The notes under the pieces are model-generated. The model saw only the letters and a program-made list of their open reading frames with translations. It was not told the origin of the DNA and did not search any database. Both the position numbers and the translations under genes were made by a program. 64,000 nucleotides of DNA. Origin: Diphasiastrum complanatum. Its lineage: Eukaryota; Streptophyta; Lycopodiopsida; Lycopodiales; Lycopodiaceae. Below, piece by piece: positions 1 through 12,257 of the stretch. The DNA lies in the NCBI GenBank assembly GCA_029204225.1, contig CM055097.1, positions 33,356,804 to 33,420,803 on the forward strand, written 5' to 3'. Positions within the stretch are counted from its first letter, which is position 1. Each line of letters begins with the position of its first letter.

Positions 1-306
1 TCAAATCGGTTTCTGATTTGGAACCTGCTTGACTGATTTGAATCAGTTGGAATCGGACATATCAGTCCAATTCGGCTTAAAACCTTGTTTGGGAAGCTTC
101 CCATTGATCAACCTCACTGAAACAAGCAAGAAATGTGGAAATGCTTATGCACAATTGATGTTATCTACAATGAAAGTAACTGCATCATGAAAAGAGAGCA
201 AGAAAATAGAAAGCACACTAAAACTCAACCCAAACAAGTACATTCAAAGAAAAACAAGAAAGCATTATACTTTACATTCCATAAACTAAAGATGCTCATC
301 ATTTTA

Positions 307-308
<2 letters not shown>
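1..308. other. no recognisable gene
   Basis: AT-rich sequence with short repeats of a GATTTG/AATC type in the first 80 bases. I see no open frame with family resemblance and no transposon end. Confidence 0.5.
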
Positions 309-344
<36 letters not shown>

Positions 345-361
345 AGAAGAAGAAGAAGAAC
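309..361. repeat. (GA)n followed by (GAA)n microsatellite
   Basis: About 16 GA units run directly into about 7 GAA units. On the minus strand the (TTC)n part directly follows the LINE-like 3' end at 362-410, so it may be the simple-repeat tail of that element and not an independent microsatellite. Confidence 0.85.
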
Positions 362-1540
362 TTTATTAACGTCTTTTCCACGCCCAAAGGCGTATAAGAC
401 AAGACAAGTACATCAGATAAATTGGAACCAAGACGGAGCAATGCCGTCAAACAACAAAACTGAAAAAGAAAACCGAACTAAACTAGGAAGAGGATAGTAA
501 TGTCTCATTTCCAAGAATAATGTGGGCACACACGCAGGTGGCCATTTTGAAGCTCTCACTAATTCAAACTCAAAACTCAATCAGTAGTGCCAAAATGCAC
601 TCCCGCAGGAGGCGACGCTGTGCTAATAACAATGTCAACAAAAATTGGACGACCATCGCGAAATAAAACTTTTTGACCTTTGACTCTAGCTTCTGACATA
701 AGTTTTTTCCGCTCTTCCCACTGAAGAGGGGTAAGATCTTCTTCTAGGTATTGATCGGTTCCTCTAAGGCAGCCTCGTCGGCTAAGAATCTTCGTCTTTA
801 AAACGGAGGAAGATGTGAGAAGGCTGGAATTTCCCACGCCACACTGCAACAACAGGATCTGTGGGAATAGAAAATGTAGATGAAATGTAATCATTAACTT
901 GTTTCAGTAAAACGTTTTCCTCCCCTTCAAACTTTACCCCTTGTAGCCTTGCGTTTAGGGTCTTTGATGCTCGTTTTTCTTGTTCCTCCATAGCTTTCAC
1001 CACTACCTGTTTAGAGTTAGTGGTCCCCCTAGCAATGTCAGCCCAAGATTTCTTCGTGTTTGCGAGCCCTTCCTGAATCTCATCATGAAGCTTCTGAATA
1101 GATGCAATGTCAATGTCTTTGTTGAGACGCATCTCCATAATGTTCAACCGGTCCTTACAAGTATCCACGTCATCAAAAACATCTTGAAAACGGTTAACTT
1201 TATCAACAATGGAAGAAACAAGAGTAGAATTATCACCATTAAGAACCACCCTGTCGCCAAGGTCTGTCAGTTGCTGCTCATGAGAGAGTAGCTCCTCTCA
1301 CAATCGCTGGATATCCACTTGAAGATCCGGTGGGTTTTCTACTGGCTGGGTTTCTGATTCCTGGGTGTCATCTTGAATCCACTCTTGTATTTGAGCACCG
1401 TAGCTATCGAGCTTTTCTCCATGCACGTGTAAAGTCTCTTCGATAACATTGAAGCGCGTGTGTATCTTTGAAAAGACAATTTCGAAGCCTCGATTCGTTG
1501 CTGCAGTGATAACTTGTTTGGAGTTGGGACAGGTGTTTCG
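345..1540 (-). mobile_element. LINE-like non-LTR element with ORF1 only
   Basis: Read on the minus strand, an ORF1-like frame ends at 577. It is followed by about 170 bases of 3' UTR, then a short stem-loop (ACGCC-TTTG-GGCGT, near 380-393), then GTTAATAAAG and a (TTC)n tail. A small hairpin, a TAATAAA-like end and a simple-repeat tail are typical of plant LINE 3' ends. No endonuclease or reverse transcriptase frame lies between the ORF1-like frame and the 3' end, so this is either an internally deleted LINE or a non-autonomous ORF1-only derivative. The upstream boundary is a guess: decayed coding similarity seems to continue to about 1540. It sits upstream of the visible beta-galactosidase exons and could lie in one of that gene's introns. 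Confidence 0.5.
577..1249 (-). pseudogene. LINE ORF1-like protein, frameshifted
   Basis: Two overlapping minus-strand frames cover one protein-like sequence. The first (1249 to 782) is rich in charged heptad-like residues (NRFQDVFDDVDTCKDRL, then KSWADIARG) and reads as a coiled-coil region followed by the start of a nucleic-acid-binding domain. The second (894 to 577) carries YLEEDLTPLQWEERKKLM and GQKVLFRDGRPIFVD, which resemble the C-terminal domain found in plant LINE-encoded ORF1-like proteins. A frameshift near 785-800 separates them; the first frame stops in KDEDS. Assignment rests on these motifs only. A host coiled-coil protein is a less likely alternative, because the LINE-like 3' end follows immediately. 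Confidence 0.45.
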
Positions 1541-1696
1541 ACTGTTAGAGCAGCAGATGCATTAGGTTGAGGACAGAGAGAGTAGGGATCTCTGACAGGC
1601 GTGAAAGGTGCAGTGCAGATCTCAGCAGGGATAGGAGGGGCAGCAGGTTGCTGAGCAACCAGTGAGTAAGCACTCCACGGTCAGGCGCGATCAGTC

Positions 1697-1701
<5 letters not shown>

Positions 1702-1752
<51 letters not shown>
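1702..1752. repeat. (GA)n microsatellite
   Basis: About 25 uninterrupted GA units between the decayed LINE region and AT-rich sequence. Confidence 0.95.
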
Positions 1753-1754
<2 letters not shown>

Positions 1755-2923
1755 CCTCAACCTTGCATCAGAATAATGGTGGTCTTTTACAAAACGGCCC
1801 TCTTTTATAGATAGAGAGGCTCCTTGTGATTGAACCAAGCCAAAGTCAACTCTTTAAGCCAATGGCCTTATTTCACTTGGATCCATCTTTTTAACCTCAC
1901 TTTCAAAACTTGCCTAGTACTAAGTCACAAAATTGCCATTTTATTTTGGCTTGGCTGTGACTCTGATTCCTACTATGGCTCATGGTTGAGTTCACATAAA
2001 CAGAATTTCCAACCAAGCCCATTACTATTGATTGTAATTCTATACTCTTTACTCATTACAATAGCCAAGAAATGTTCCCCATAATTCTTGGACTCGTTTC
2101 ATTAAGTTTTTTGCTGCTTGTTGGGAATAGTCTAAGGCATTTTGGGAATTTGGCAACATTCTTGAGTCGATGTGAAGTGAGAAGTTTACTACACTTGAAG
2201 TTATATTGTTGAAATTAAAATAGCAGACATTAAGCTGAAATATGACCTGTGAGGTAACAGGTGCATGCAAAGTCAAATGGAACAAAAATTGGTAGTTCCT
2301 GTAGAATGTATGAAGAGGCTGGCAGACTCCTTGAATCCTTGCATTTTGGTATCCAATTAGTATTGAAGCATTTTCTTGGTATCTAATTAGTATTGAAGCA
2401 TTTTCTTGTAAGAATGCAGTGCCATACTTCTTATACTTTAACGGCTAGATGCTCTAACTATGGAAGACATTACTGGATTGGTTGCAGATTCCTAACTTTT
2501 TGTTACTGTGGAAAAAGAAAACAATCTTTTATAGTAAGTCATAATTCTCAGTAAGAATAACATGTATGCTTAAGCATTCTTTGGGATCTTTGTGTGTTCA
2601 AGTGATCACTCAATAAAGCCAAATTACTGCTAGGGAGCCTTGGCGTTTTATCTTACATGGGACAACTATTGAAAAGGACACTATTTCATGCTTTTGTGGG
2701 GGAAACAAAATCAAGTTCCTGGATAACATATCTTTTTCCTTCAAATTATGATTCATGTTGAGCAAACCTTTGCGATCATTGCAAGCAGTGATCTCAGCAA
2801 AATGATACAGTTGATATTTTATTTTCAAAGTAAGACTTCTGTGAACAAATGTTTGGAATCTTTGCAAGTGGTGACCTTGATATAACAGAAGTGCAACAAC
2901 CGGATGGCTTGTGATGTACACAG
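1753..2923. other. no confirmed exon; probable upstream intron of the beta-galactosidase
   Basis: The next exon of the beta-galactosidase starts at 2924 behind an ACAG acceptor. The preceding exon should encode the FVNG-type segment, but I find no convincing exon here. A stretch near 2683-2700 reads HAFVG in one frame, which vaguely recalls the family, but it lacks splice signals and context. A 24-base unit (around TATCTAATTAGTATTGAAGC) is duplicated at about 2350-2405. Confidence 0.4.
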
Positions 2924-5900
2924 GGAGCACTAATACAAAGAATGTAGGACTTTATGCAAAAGCTACACAACCTGTAAACCTGAATGCAGGAGATAATGAG
3001 ATTGACATTCTAAGCGTTACCGTCGGTTTACAGGTGTGAGCTCATATTGTTTCCAATGCATTCTGATTCATTAGTCATATTATATGATACATGGGTTTAT
3101 TTGCTGATGTTTTTGTGAATGGACGATAAAGAGTAGAATTTGCAGTTATCTCCTGAAGATATTGCTATTTCTGATTATTGACTTGTAAGTACCTTTCTGT
3201 TAAAATACTGGGATGATGCTATGTCGATCAATGATCTTCTAGAAAGAGGTAGCCCATGATTTAGTTGTGTTTTAACAATCAATCAATCATGGCTGTCAAA
3301 AAATCAATCAATCACCAACACACTGATCCTTAGAAGCCCGTTCCGACCAGGATGAGTTGGAACGTTCCGTGCTGACCGTTCCGTCTGTTCCGGAACTTAC
3401 TGGGTCAGAACGATTTAGTGTAGGTTAAAAAAAAAAAGATTAAAGACCCGGCTGGCCTGCTCGTTTAGACGCTCCTTGGATTGTAAACATATAAGACCAG
3501 TCGTTTGTGGGGATGGGAGCAACTCTTCTAGATGGGGTGGTTGTGGAAGAAGGCGCCATTGTGTTGCAGCTGGAGCTCTTGTAAACACGCGTGTCCTATC
3601 TGGACAAGTATTTACAGTCCTGAAACTTGATACTTGTTAACAAATTGAAGTGACAGGTCCTTCTTCGCGATCTTACTTCTTGATAATATATTGAGGGACG
3701 CTTTATAATCCATTGAGGACGCTACAGATCATAATCGATTTGAAATCATTGTTTTGAAATCGATGATGTGTAATTTTTAACAAAGAAAAATCGATTTTAA
3801 CAAACACGTTGATTCTAGAATCGCTATCTTCTCTGACTGCTGCTCACGTTAATCCTCGAATCCCAAATGGAAGCCAAATCAGAGAAGCTTAGTTGCCCAT
3901 TCTGTCTATGACTCTCAGGATATCGTTTTTTTTTCTTTGCTAAAACAAAATATTTTTTTATATATGTTTTGGGAGTCCCGTTCTGGAACGGAACGCGTTC
4001 CATTCCGGGACGGGCAACTAAGCACTGATCTTACGCTTTGTGACCATTATTTTGCAAAAGTTGTCTTTTCAAAGTTAGTGTCATATTTCAGACTTCTAGG
4101 CTTAATAGTACTTGAATATCATACGATCCATTAAGTTGTATAATGTTTCCACTCAAAACAAAATAGAATGGTCAAAAGGTCAATCAGGCTATGGAAGTCT
4201 AACAATCTATACAATTTCAAGATGTAATGCAATCATGAAAAACTGTGTCAATGCAAAATCTTAGCTTCCTCCATAGAAGCCACGGTTCCGAGAACCATGG
4301 GTTCTGGGACCTGTGGCAGGAACCGTACCACGGTTCCTTGAACTGTGGTACAGTCGGTTCATCTAAAAATCAATTAATTATTTATTTATTTTAATTTTCC
4401 CCCCAAAACCCCTCATAGCTCGTTTTGGGGGTGGGGAAAAAAAAAATTAATTAATTAATTAATTATTTCACGGTTTATACGGTTCTGCCCAAAAAAAGAT
4501 TGTGAACCGTACGGTTCTCAGAACCGTACTGAACCGTCTAATGGTTCATTGATTCTATGGGTTCTTCTGGGAGAAACTTGGTCAGTTATCATTAATGAAT
4601 TCAACTGCTTGCAAAAATTTTGTATGTTTTATGCTTGTTTAAAAATTTTGTAGAAATCTTTCATATTTCACAAGAATGTGTAGTAAAGAAGTCCCCATGT
4701 CCTTTTTACCTGTAAGTTGTTGGTAGTTTTCTGCTTAGGAATCATTCTCTAGAAGGACTTTCTGACATGGATAGTGTATGTGAAGAATTATGGTGCTTTT
4801 TTTGAGACGTGGGGTGCTGGCATCCGAGGGCCAGTTCTTGTACGAGGCCTAGCCACTGGAGTTAGAAATTTGACAAATCAATTATGGAAGCATGAGGTTT
4901 GTCTCCTTCGCTTTTACAGTTGACTAACTTTCCATATTTTTCAATAATGCTCTTCAAAATCAATTAGTGAGTCTAAAACAGCAAGAACAATGCCAACTAA
5001 AGATTATCTGTGGAAACTTGCAAATTTGACAGTCAGCAAGCACCTTGTTGGCAGTTGCTAAAATAGTATAACCAGAATAATCTTTTCAAAACTTTATGCT
5101 CTCATCGAAAGTTTTGACAAGCCATCTTGGTCCTTTCCCACAAAAGCATGTAAAAACTCCATCTAAGCTGTGATATTTGAACATTCCTTAAATTGTTAGG
5201 TGAGCTACTTCAAAAAGTTATATGTTTTCATGGTACCCTCAAAATAATCCGCCTTTATATCCACTTACGATTCTATAAAGATTTTCCTGTAGCTACAATT
5301 TTAATTTTCCAGAGTCTTTAGTGTGATGAATTATGCTACATTCTGTTTGAATAATTGCCTGACATGTAGAGGTTAAAGAACTTTCATAATCTTGAAAAAA
5401 AAAACTCTGGAAAAATGACTGACTTTTCTGAGGAAAACAATATTTAATGTGCTCCTCAAGTTGGCTGTGTCAATTGCAGAAACCCTAAATATTGTAATAT
5501 TATTAATCTGGCTATTTAAGCTAAGACTTTCATCAAAATATCACTTCAATATTTTCTTGCGCATGTGCTCCAACTGTGTGTAACTCTTCTGGTCACCCTA
5601 ATATTATTCTGCTGACAACACTGTTATGACTGGTCATGTGTGGTGTCCAACATTCATTTTCTGCAACTAGTAGCCTCATATCACACAAGAAGCCTTCATG
5701 TTGTAGTCTTGGTTTGTTGTCTCTGTGCTACTTCAGTTTTAGTTGTAGTGGTGCCATATGAGCTCGATGATCACACTATTCAGCGAGAAAGATATTCCTT
5801 AAAGTTTTGAAAAGCATTTGTTTCTAATATTATTCGAAAGAACAGAGCAAATATGAGCTTGAATCGAAACCATTTTGTTGCGAGTTGCTAGTCTGTTGCC

Positions 5901-8900
5901 TATCAGTATTGTGTGGAATGTTGAGTCAATACAAGTCAACAAGGCTTACAACTGGTTATTATGATGCAAAATGTGTGAGCTTAGTGACAATATCCTGTTC
6001 TGAAGATGTCTTACTGCAGATAGGTGTAAAAGGTGAAGCTTTGAAACTGTACACCAGAGAGGGGGCAGAAACTGTGACATGGGTCCCTAACTCACTCACT
6101 ACCTCTCAACCTCTGGTTTGGTACAAGGTGAGTCAAGTTCTCTCATCCAGAAAAACGTTTTCTCTGACAGCAGAAAGTGATTGGGAAGAAGTTGAAATGT
6201 TGTTTGCTGGTTTAAGTTTCTCCATTAACCTCATTGAGCAGCCATGAGCCTATATAGGAATAAAGTCCATCCTCCAAACTGGTATTTCCGCTTATGCTCA
6301 TACACAACATTTCATTGAATTTGTACCTGAGAACTTCGCTCGATTCTTCATAAGTAGAGAGAATCAATAATTGCAGAACAGAAAATGCTCTTATTGTGGA
6401 AGAGAATGAAAACCTAACAAATTTAAATATGAATGACAACAAAAACAGTTATTATCACATCTACCACTCCAACATCAATTAAATAAAAATTCTTCTAAAG
6501 AATCAATTAAGTCAAAGCAGGTTGGAATTCTGTACAGTAGTAAATATGGTCAATTTTAGCAAACATTGAATCTGCAAATAAGTGAAAGAAACACTAAAGC
6601 TTCAAACATCAGCGATAATTGTTTCTGAAAAATCTTCCCATTTCTCCTAACCCTTAAGCTGAGCTTTCTAAATGATAAGCTCTTATTTGTATTTTTTGTG
6701 AATCCATCTCCAATCCATGTTACAACAATGAATACGAACCACCAAAGGCACTTGAGTTCTGCTGATATTAAGGCACCTGTTCACTGGGCCTTTTATCTAG
6801 TTAGGGTGCATACGTTTGTTGTTCCCTGACATGGCACTGTATAAATGAATGGGATCTCTGGCACAAAAGAGAGATTACAGTAGGTTGATTATGAACACTA
6901 GCTGTGAAAAAGGAGCTCATGTTGATGGAACCACTCGAACATGTTGTGCAACTGATATCAATATGAAATTATACATACCTCACTGTAGAAAACTGACAGT
7001 CATAAAACTTATGATTGTAAATCTTAGCCTGTCTTATACATAGCATGGTATCATGAACTCACAGCACAAGCAACATGAAATTTGTTCCCATATCAGGATG
7101 AGAAGTAGCAGCAAGGGTTTAACTAAAATCATATGGACCTGCAACTATGCAGCCTAGATAACTTTTGACTGCTAAACCAGATTTCTCACGAAAAAACAAA
7201 AGTCAATGCATGCAAGCACATGGAACTTGATTCTGATAAGTTCAATATTTTGAAAATTGCAGAGTTTGAAAGGTAATTAGGCCCAATAATTGCAGACATG
7301 AAATATACAGGACAGCTATGGAGTATCAGATAAGATTTGCAGAAGTACAACAATAGGAAATATAAAACCTGGAAAGGAACAGTAATACCAATTAGAAGAG
7401 ATATCATACAAATGTTTAAAATGAGATCAATACAGAAGAATAACTCGAGAGCCAGTTACTTCTCTGCCAAGATGATGATGAAAGGTTATTTAGAATAAGA
7501 CAGAAATTGGTAAAGCACTGGGAAATGGCTGCTAGCATTTACGCCTTACAAAATTCACGATGAATAGTGCTGAAAAATGGAGGAGCAACAAGAAAGCTGT
7601 ATTTGGGATACGATTTTGCCTTGCTTTAAAACCTTGTTACCAAAATTTGGAGAAATAAGAGCAGAGCCTGGATGTGGATTAGCATCCTTAGAAATTGTAA
7701 TGCAATTCATGTGTCAGATCAAATTCAATATTGATGGAAAATCTCCACAATCAAGAGTTCTGGATTTTAACTCTGATTTATAAATCACTGTTGGCATATT
7801 CATAAATTTGCCATTCAGAGTAGGTAGTTTGAGTACAAGAATCTATACAATGCTCTTCTTGTTTTTTATGGCCTAGGTTCTATGTGTAGATAGACTTGGG
7901 GCATGAATTTAGACATGCGTCATTCAGATATTTGGAAAAATACCTGGCAGATTATCTCTTATCAGTTTGCTTCACATAAATACAATTGTACCCAGGGATA
8001 AACTAGGTCTTGAGGATGGAATGCTATCTTTGATGTTATATGAAAGGTCCACAACAGTACTCTCTTGCAAATAACTAGCTCCTCTGTGATTCTACCTCCA
8101 AAGTTCAACATATCACTTTTTTTCAAAATGTCTGGCAGGGACAATTCGATGCTCCAGAGGGAGATGAACCAGTTGCTTTAGATCTGGGTGGAATGGGAAA
8201 AGGTCTGGTTTGGGTGAATGGGAAAAGCCTGGGACGCTACTGGCCAGCCTTTCGGGCACCTCAGAATGGTTGCTCACAGAAGTGTGACTATCGTGGTCCA
8301 TACGGCCCCTCCAAATGCGTCACTGGCTGCGGCCAGCCTTCCCAACAATGGTTTATACTCTATTTTGAGCTTTATCAGCTTCTTGCTCTGTAGGCCAGTC
8401 GAAAACCTCTGTATTAAATTGTTACACTGTCAATGTCCGGATATAAGCTGATCCATTTTTATCTCAGGTATCATATTCCTCGTGCTTGGTTGGAACCCAC
8501 TGGAAACTTTTTGGTGTTGTTTGAAGAGATTGGAGGGGACATTTCAAACATCCAGATAGTTACTAGGTCAACCAATTCAGTATGTTCTTATATCTCAGAT
8601 GCTTATCCACCTCCAGTGAGTATGTGGCTGGAGCACATAAACAGCAAGGAAACTCACAAGAAGTTGACTACACCCATGCTTGAACTTCAATGTCCAACTG
8701 GAAATCTTATCACTGACATCAAGTTTGCCAGCTATGGAAATCCGCAAGGAGCTTGTGGTAGCTTCAAGAAGGGATCCTGCCATGCCGAAAGCACTCTTCT
8801 TGTTGTAAAACAGGTCAGTAACAAGTCCTCCCAAAGCTAACAACCCACCAAAGTAAAACAATGTCAACGATCAGTTTGAATGTTGTGATTTGTTTTGTCA

Positions 8901-10190
8901 AGTTTATCTTGTATATGTTTGTTTTTGCACTGTCTACTTATGTCCTGTGTGTTTTTAAAGAATATCCAACACCATGGACGTATGGTTACATAAGGTTTTG
9001 CTAATATACATCTTTGATTTAAGAAATGTGCTGCTAAGGTCTTATTGGACTTGTTTAGCACTCATAACTACTACTACCTACTATGATGCGCATAATTCAT
9101 GTCTTACCCAATGTATTGATTTGGATGCGATATGTCTTACTGAAGCATCTTAATCTTAGATATTTGGCAGTGGACAGTTTTGCTGCTCCTTGTTTCTGCT
9201 AGTTATGAAGATTTCTGTGTTGCATGTAATGTCTAGTGCAAAGTTTGACTGGCCCTTCTTGTTTTATGTCTTACATATGTGAATTTCAGGAAATGTAAAG
9301 CAGATATGTATCAGAAGATAGGTTAAAGTGTCATATTTTATTGGCAAAATTTTCAAATGTTTTTGGCCGTATATATATCAGGCTAAAATCTTTTATGTTA
9401 TGTTGAACTGCATTTCTAGCCTTGGTCTTTCTTTTCCGGGTAGAAAAACATCTGTAATTCTGGCTAAACTATGTTGTTGAGCAGCAAAGGAGTCCAGTTT
9501 CCAGCATCTGACTTTTAGTGAAACCTTTAATTGCTATTGGGGGTATCTTCTTCTGAACTCACTAAAGGTAATCATATAAGCTTCTTTCAAGGATTAGTTT
9601 GGTCCATTCTCCGCGCAACATTTTGCCCTCAGGTCTTCCATGTGATTGTTATCTGAAACTTCTCTAGAAACATGCAAGCAATAGTACACAGCCAACTCTG
9701 CATTTTAGAATATCAAGATGAAGGGTAAGTTTCAGTCTTGCAAATAGTCAGGCTTCAACAATAATTAAACTCTTCTGTGAAGCTTTTTGAATGAATAAAT
9801 AAGGTGTTCAACCAATCAACGAATCTCCTATGCTGGATGCCATCTACAAGCACTTGGAAGTTTCCGAACAATCATCATCGGTTCGGCCATTATGCACTTA
9901 TCTGTGCTTGAATATTATGGATGGTTAATGCCCAAGTTTTGTTTATGCTGAGGGCAATGACCTGTAAGCAAATGCAACCATGCAGAAATTGCTATATAAC
10001 TCATGGACTGGCTAGGTTTCTTAGTCATGCCATTCTTCTTTTGCAGGCTTGCATGGGGCAGGAATCATGCTCTCTAACTCTGTCATGGAAGACCTTTGGT
10101 GTAAACCCTTGTCCTGGTCTCTCAAAGAGCTTGGCTGTGGAGGCAATCTGTAGACCTCCAGCGTCAGATATTTTCATTGGTGATATGTAG
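2924..10190 (+). CDS. beta-galactosidase (GH35) with SUEL lectin domain, 3' six exons
   Basis: Exons: 2924-3033, 4786-4896, 6020-6127, 8139-8350, 8468-8813, 10047-10190 (TAG stop). All junctions are GT-AG and the frame stays open across them, giving about 344 residues. Exon 1 has AGDNEIDILSVTVGLQ, exon 2 NYGAFFETWGAGIRGPV, exon 3 GVKGEALKLY, and exon 4 DAPEGDEPVALDLGGMGKG followed by VWVNGKSLGRYWPAF and a Cys-rich CDYRGPYGPSKC segment. Exon 5 has YHIPRAWLEPTGN and then begins a galactose-binding lectin (SUEL) domain. Exon 6 completes it (GVNPCPGLSKSLAVEAIC). These are hallmarks of the non-catalytic half of plant GH35 enzymes, which act in the cell wall on beta-galactosyl residues of pectin side chains and arabinogalactans. 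Plant members run to roughly 720-850 residues, so about 450-500 N-terminal residues, including both catalytic glutamates and the signal peptide, are not seen. They should lie left of base 2924, probably left of the window. The first intron carries two hAT-like insertions. Function of this copy is unproven, but the absence of any lesion in six exons suggests a real gene. Confidence 0.93.
3329..4022. mobile_element. non-autonomous hAT element with 8-bp target duplication
   Basis: The 694-bp element lies in a beta-galactosidase intron. Its left end reads CTTAGAAGCCCGTTCC. The reverse complement of its right end reads CTTAGTTGCCCGTCCCGG, giving imperfect terminal inverted repeats. It is flanked by a perfect 8-bp direct repeat, CACTGATC, at 3321-3328 and 4023-4030. 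An 8-bp duplication is the hAT signature. It has no coding capacity. A second left-type terminus (CTTAGTTGCCCATTCTG) lies internally at 3888-3904, pointing to a nested or rearranged structure. Confidence 0.85.
4272..4559. mobile_element. hAT-like MITE, 288 bp
   Basis: The ends read CATAGAAGCCACGG on the left and, as reverse complement, CATAGAATCAATGAACC on the right. The subterminal regions are full of ACGGTTC/GAACCGT inverted repeats. Flanks GCTTCCTC (4264-4271) and GGTTCTTC (4560-4567) match at 6 of 8 positions, consistent with an old 8-bp duplication. It lies in the same beta-galactosidase intron as the 3329-4022 element. No coding capacity. Confidence 0.6.
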
Positions 10191-12223
10191 CAGTTTGTAC
10201 CCATGTTTTCGGCTATTACCAAAAATTTGTAAAATTGAGCCTTGGAGAATTCTTTTATTATTGTTAGAAGTCCAATGTGTGCTCAATTTGGGCTATGTTT
10301 CAGACTTTTCAAACCATATTTATACATAGTACATTGGTGAAACTCTATATCAGGTAAATATCCTTGGAAAATTGGCTTCCCACATTCTCCTTTTCAAAAT
10401 TGAAGAACGTAGAATCAAGGATTGCACACTTTTTGAGCAAGGTTCTCAATTTATATATTTAGCAAGATGATTAGACTGGTCATTTCCCATTCATTTGTGT
10501 TTTGAAGAAGGCACTGCCTTCTGCCTTTGTATATTTTGTAAGAAATATGGTAAGACTCCAAATCAACATGAATAGAAATATATAATCAATGCAAGCAACC
10601 AATGTTTCGTGGACCTTTTTGAAAAGCCTTTTTGCAACATGTTTGAAACAGGAAAGAATCGTTTCCGTCGGGAAAGAAACAACGAAACATGTTTAGAGTT
10701 TTTTTCTTTTTGCTTGGTTTATTCATCGCCTTTTGTTAAAGGAAAACCAAGTGTTGTTTAAGTGTCTAGATAGTGATTATAGCTCTATGCAATGACAATA
10801 TAACAATTGGTAATCGACACACTTACATGACTGAGGACTCAATGAGACATTAAGATACACATCACACAATGCACATGCACAAGAAGGTATTCATAATTCT
10901 ACTACCTACTAAGTTTTAACTAAAGTTTTATATGCAAATTTTTCACACACACATTAGCAGGTTTTTTTATTTTTTGCTCTAATTTAAAAATCCATTTCGA
11001 ACAGTCCGTTTGAAACGGACTTTTCAAAACGGAATGCCATTGTTTCTGTGAAACATTGCAAAGCAACAATCACTGTTCAATATGCTTTTGTTTGTAGAAT
11101 GATACAAATTTTTTTTTAACAAAGTTGTTCATGTGTAAAAACATAGATTGATTGGAAACTAAACATTGACCTTTCCACAATTTCTGGCACTCACTTCATA
11201 GGTCAGAAACCTATATCAAGCATAGGCTGCAAAGGACAAAAGTTCTCATAGGCTTCATAACTAATTAAAGAGTCTAATCAAAACTATCATGGCTACCAAG
11301 GAACTATGAGTTCAAATCAAATTTCTAACATTCAAGTGTGTTGATGACAATCGTCCAAGGCCTTTCCATGAGAATTGAGGGACTTGATCAATTGACATGA
11401 AAAGCTTTTTTGTGATTGGGAAAGGGATTAAGCCCAACTCAATAGTTTACTTGTGTGCATTTATTGATATTTTTGTTGATGATGCAAGGTACATATTTCA
11501 CGAATGTAGCACTTACTAACGAAACTTTGCATGTTCATACTCGTGTAGAATCTTGGACTAGACATGTTACAATCATGGCTCAATTAATATTTGAGACTGA
11601 CCAATATAGCATTTATCCAAACTGAGTTCGACATCAAGGTTTATCTTTATATAAACACGAGTTCAGGGTTTGCTTGGCTTCAAAATTGTGATTGGCTTTT
11701 TTTATGACTTTGGTCATGTCAATGTTGTAGGACCTAAATGGTAGGTTTAAGTGGTATACTCAATGCTCGTTGCCAATATTTTGAGGATCTGACAATCAAG
11801 AACTAATTATTTAATGGTTCCTTGTGTTTTCAGATTTTGCCAAGACTAAGTCATTTTTACCAACTCCATTATCATTGTCCTCTTTCCACTGTTTCTTTTA
11901 GGTGTTTCTTCCATCCATACTCCTTGTTCATGGTACTCCTTTTGCCAATGCTTAAAATCAATGCAGGTTCAAAATCCTTCGTGTAATTTATTGTAGCATT
12001 CTCCTTGCATCTATACAATACTTTGTCAATAGAAGCTCTTGAGTAGATGATTGTTGCTCTTGCAAACATTAATTTTTTGTCAATCTACTATGATTTTTCA
12101 AGGGTGGGATGAAGGAAAATGTTGCAATTGATAGAGAATGTCTTGTAATTAAACTATGTAGTGACAATATGTTGATTTGGCATACCATCTTTGTGCAACA
12201 TAGATCAATCTATTCAGTTTAGG

Positions 12224-12226
<3 letters not shown>
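10191..12226. other. 3' flank of beta-galactosidase and intergenic AT-rich DNA
   Basis: No gene recognised. Around 10620-11060 there are several GAAAC/GTTTC-type inverted words (for example CATGTTTGAAACAGG and CCGTTTGAAACGGAC) that could be remains of a small inverted-repeat element, but I found no clear termini or target duplication. Confidence 0.5.

Positions 12227-12254
<28 letters not shown>
12227..12254. repeat. (CA)n microsatellite
   Basis: About 14 CA units. Confidence 0.95.

Positions 12255-12257
<3 letters not shown>

Noticed and set aside
2610-2930. 106-codon minus-strand frame over the first beta-galactosidase exon
   Set aside because: Antisense to a confident exon and its intron; no domain.
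3937-4134. 65-codon frame across the hAT element right end
   Set aside because: It crosses the element boundary and target duplication, so it is a chance frame.
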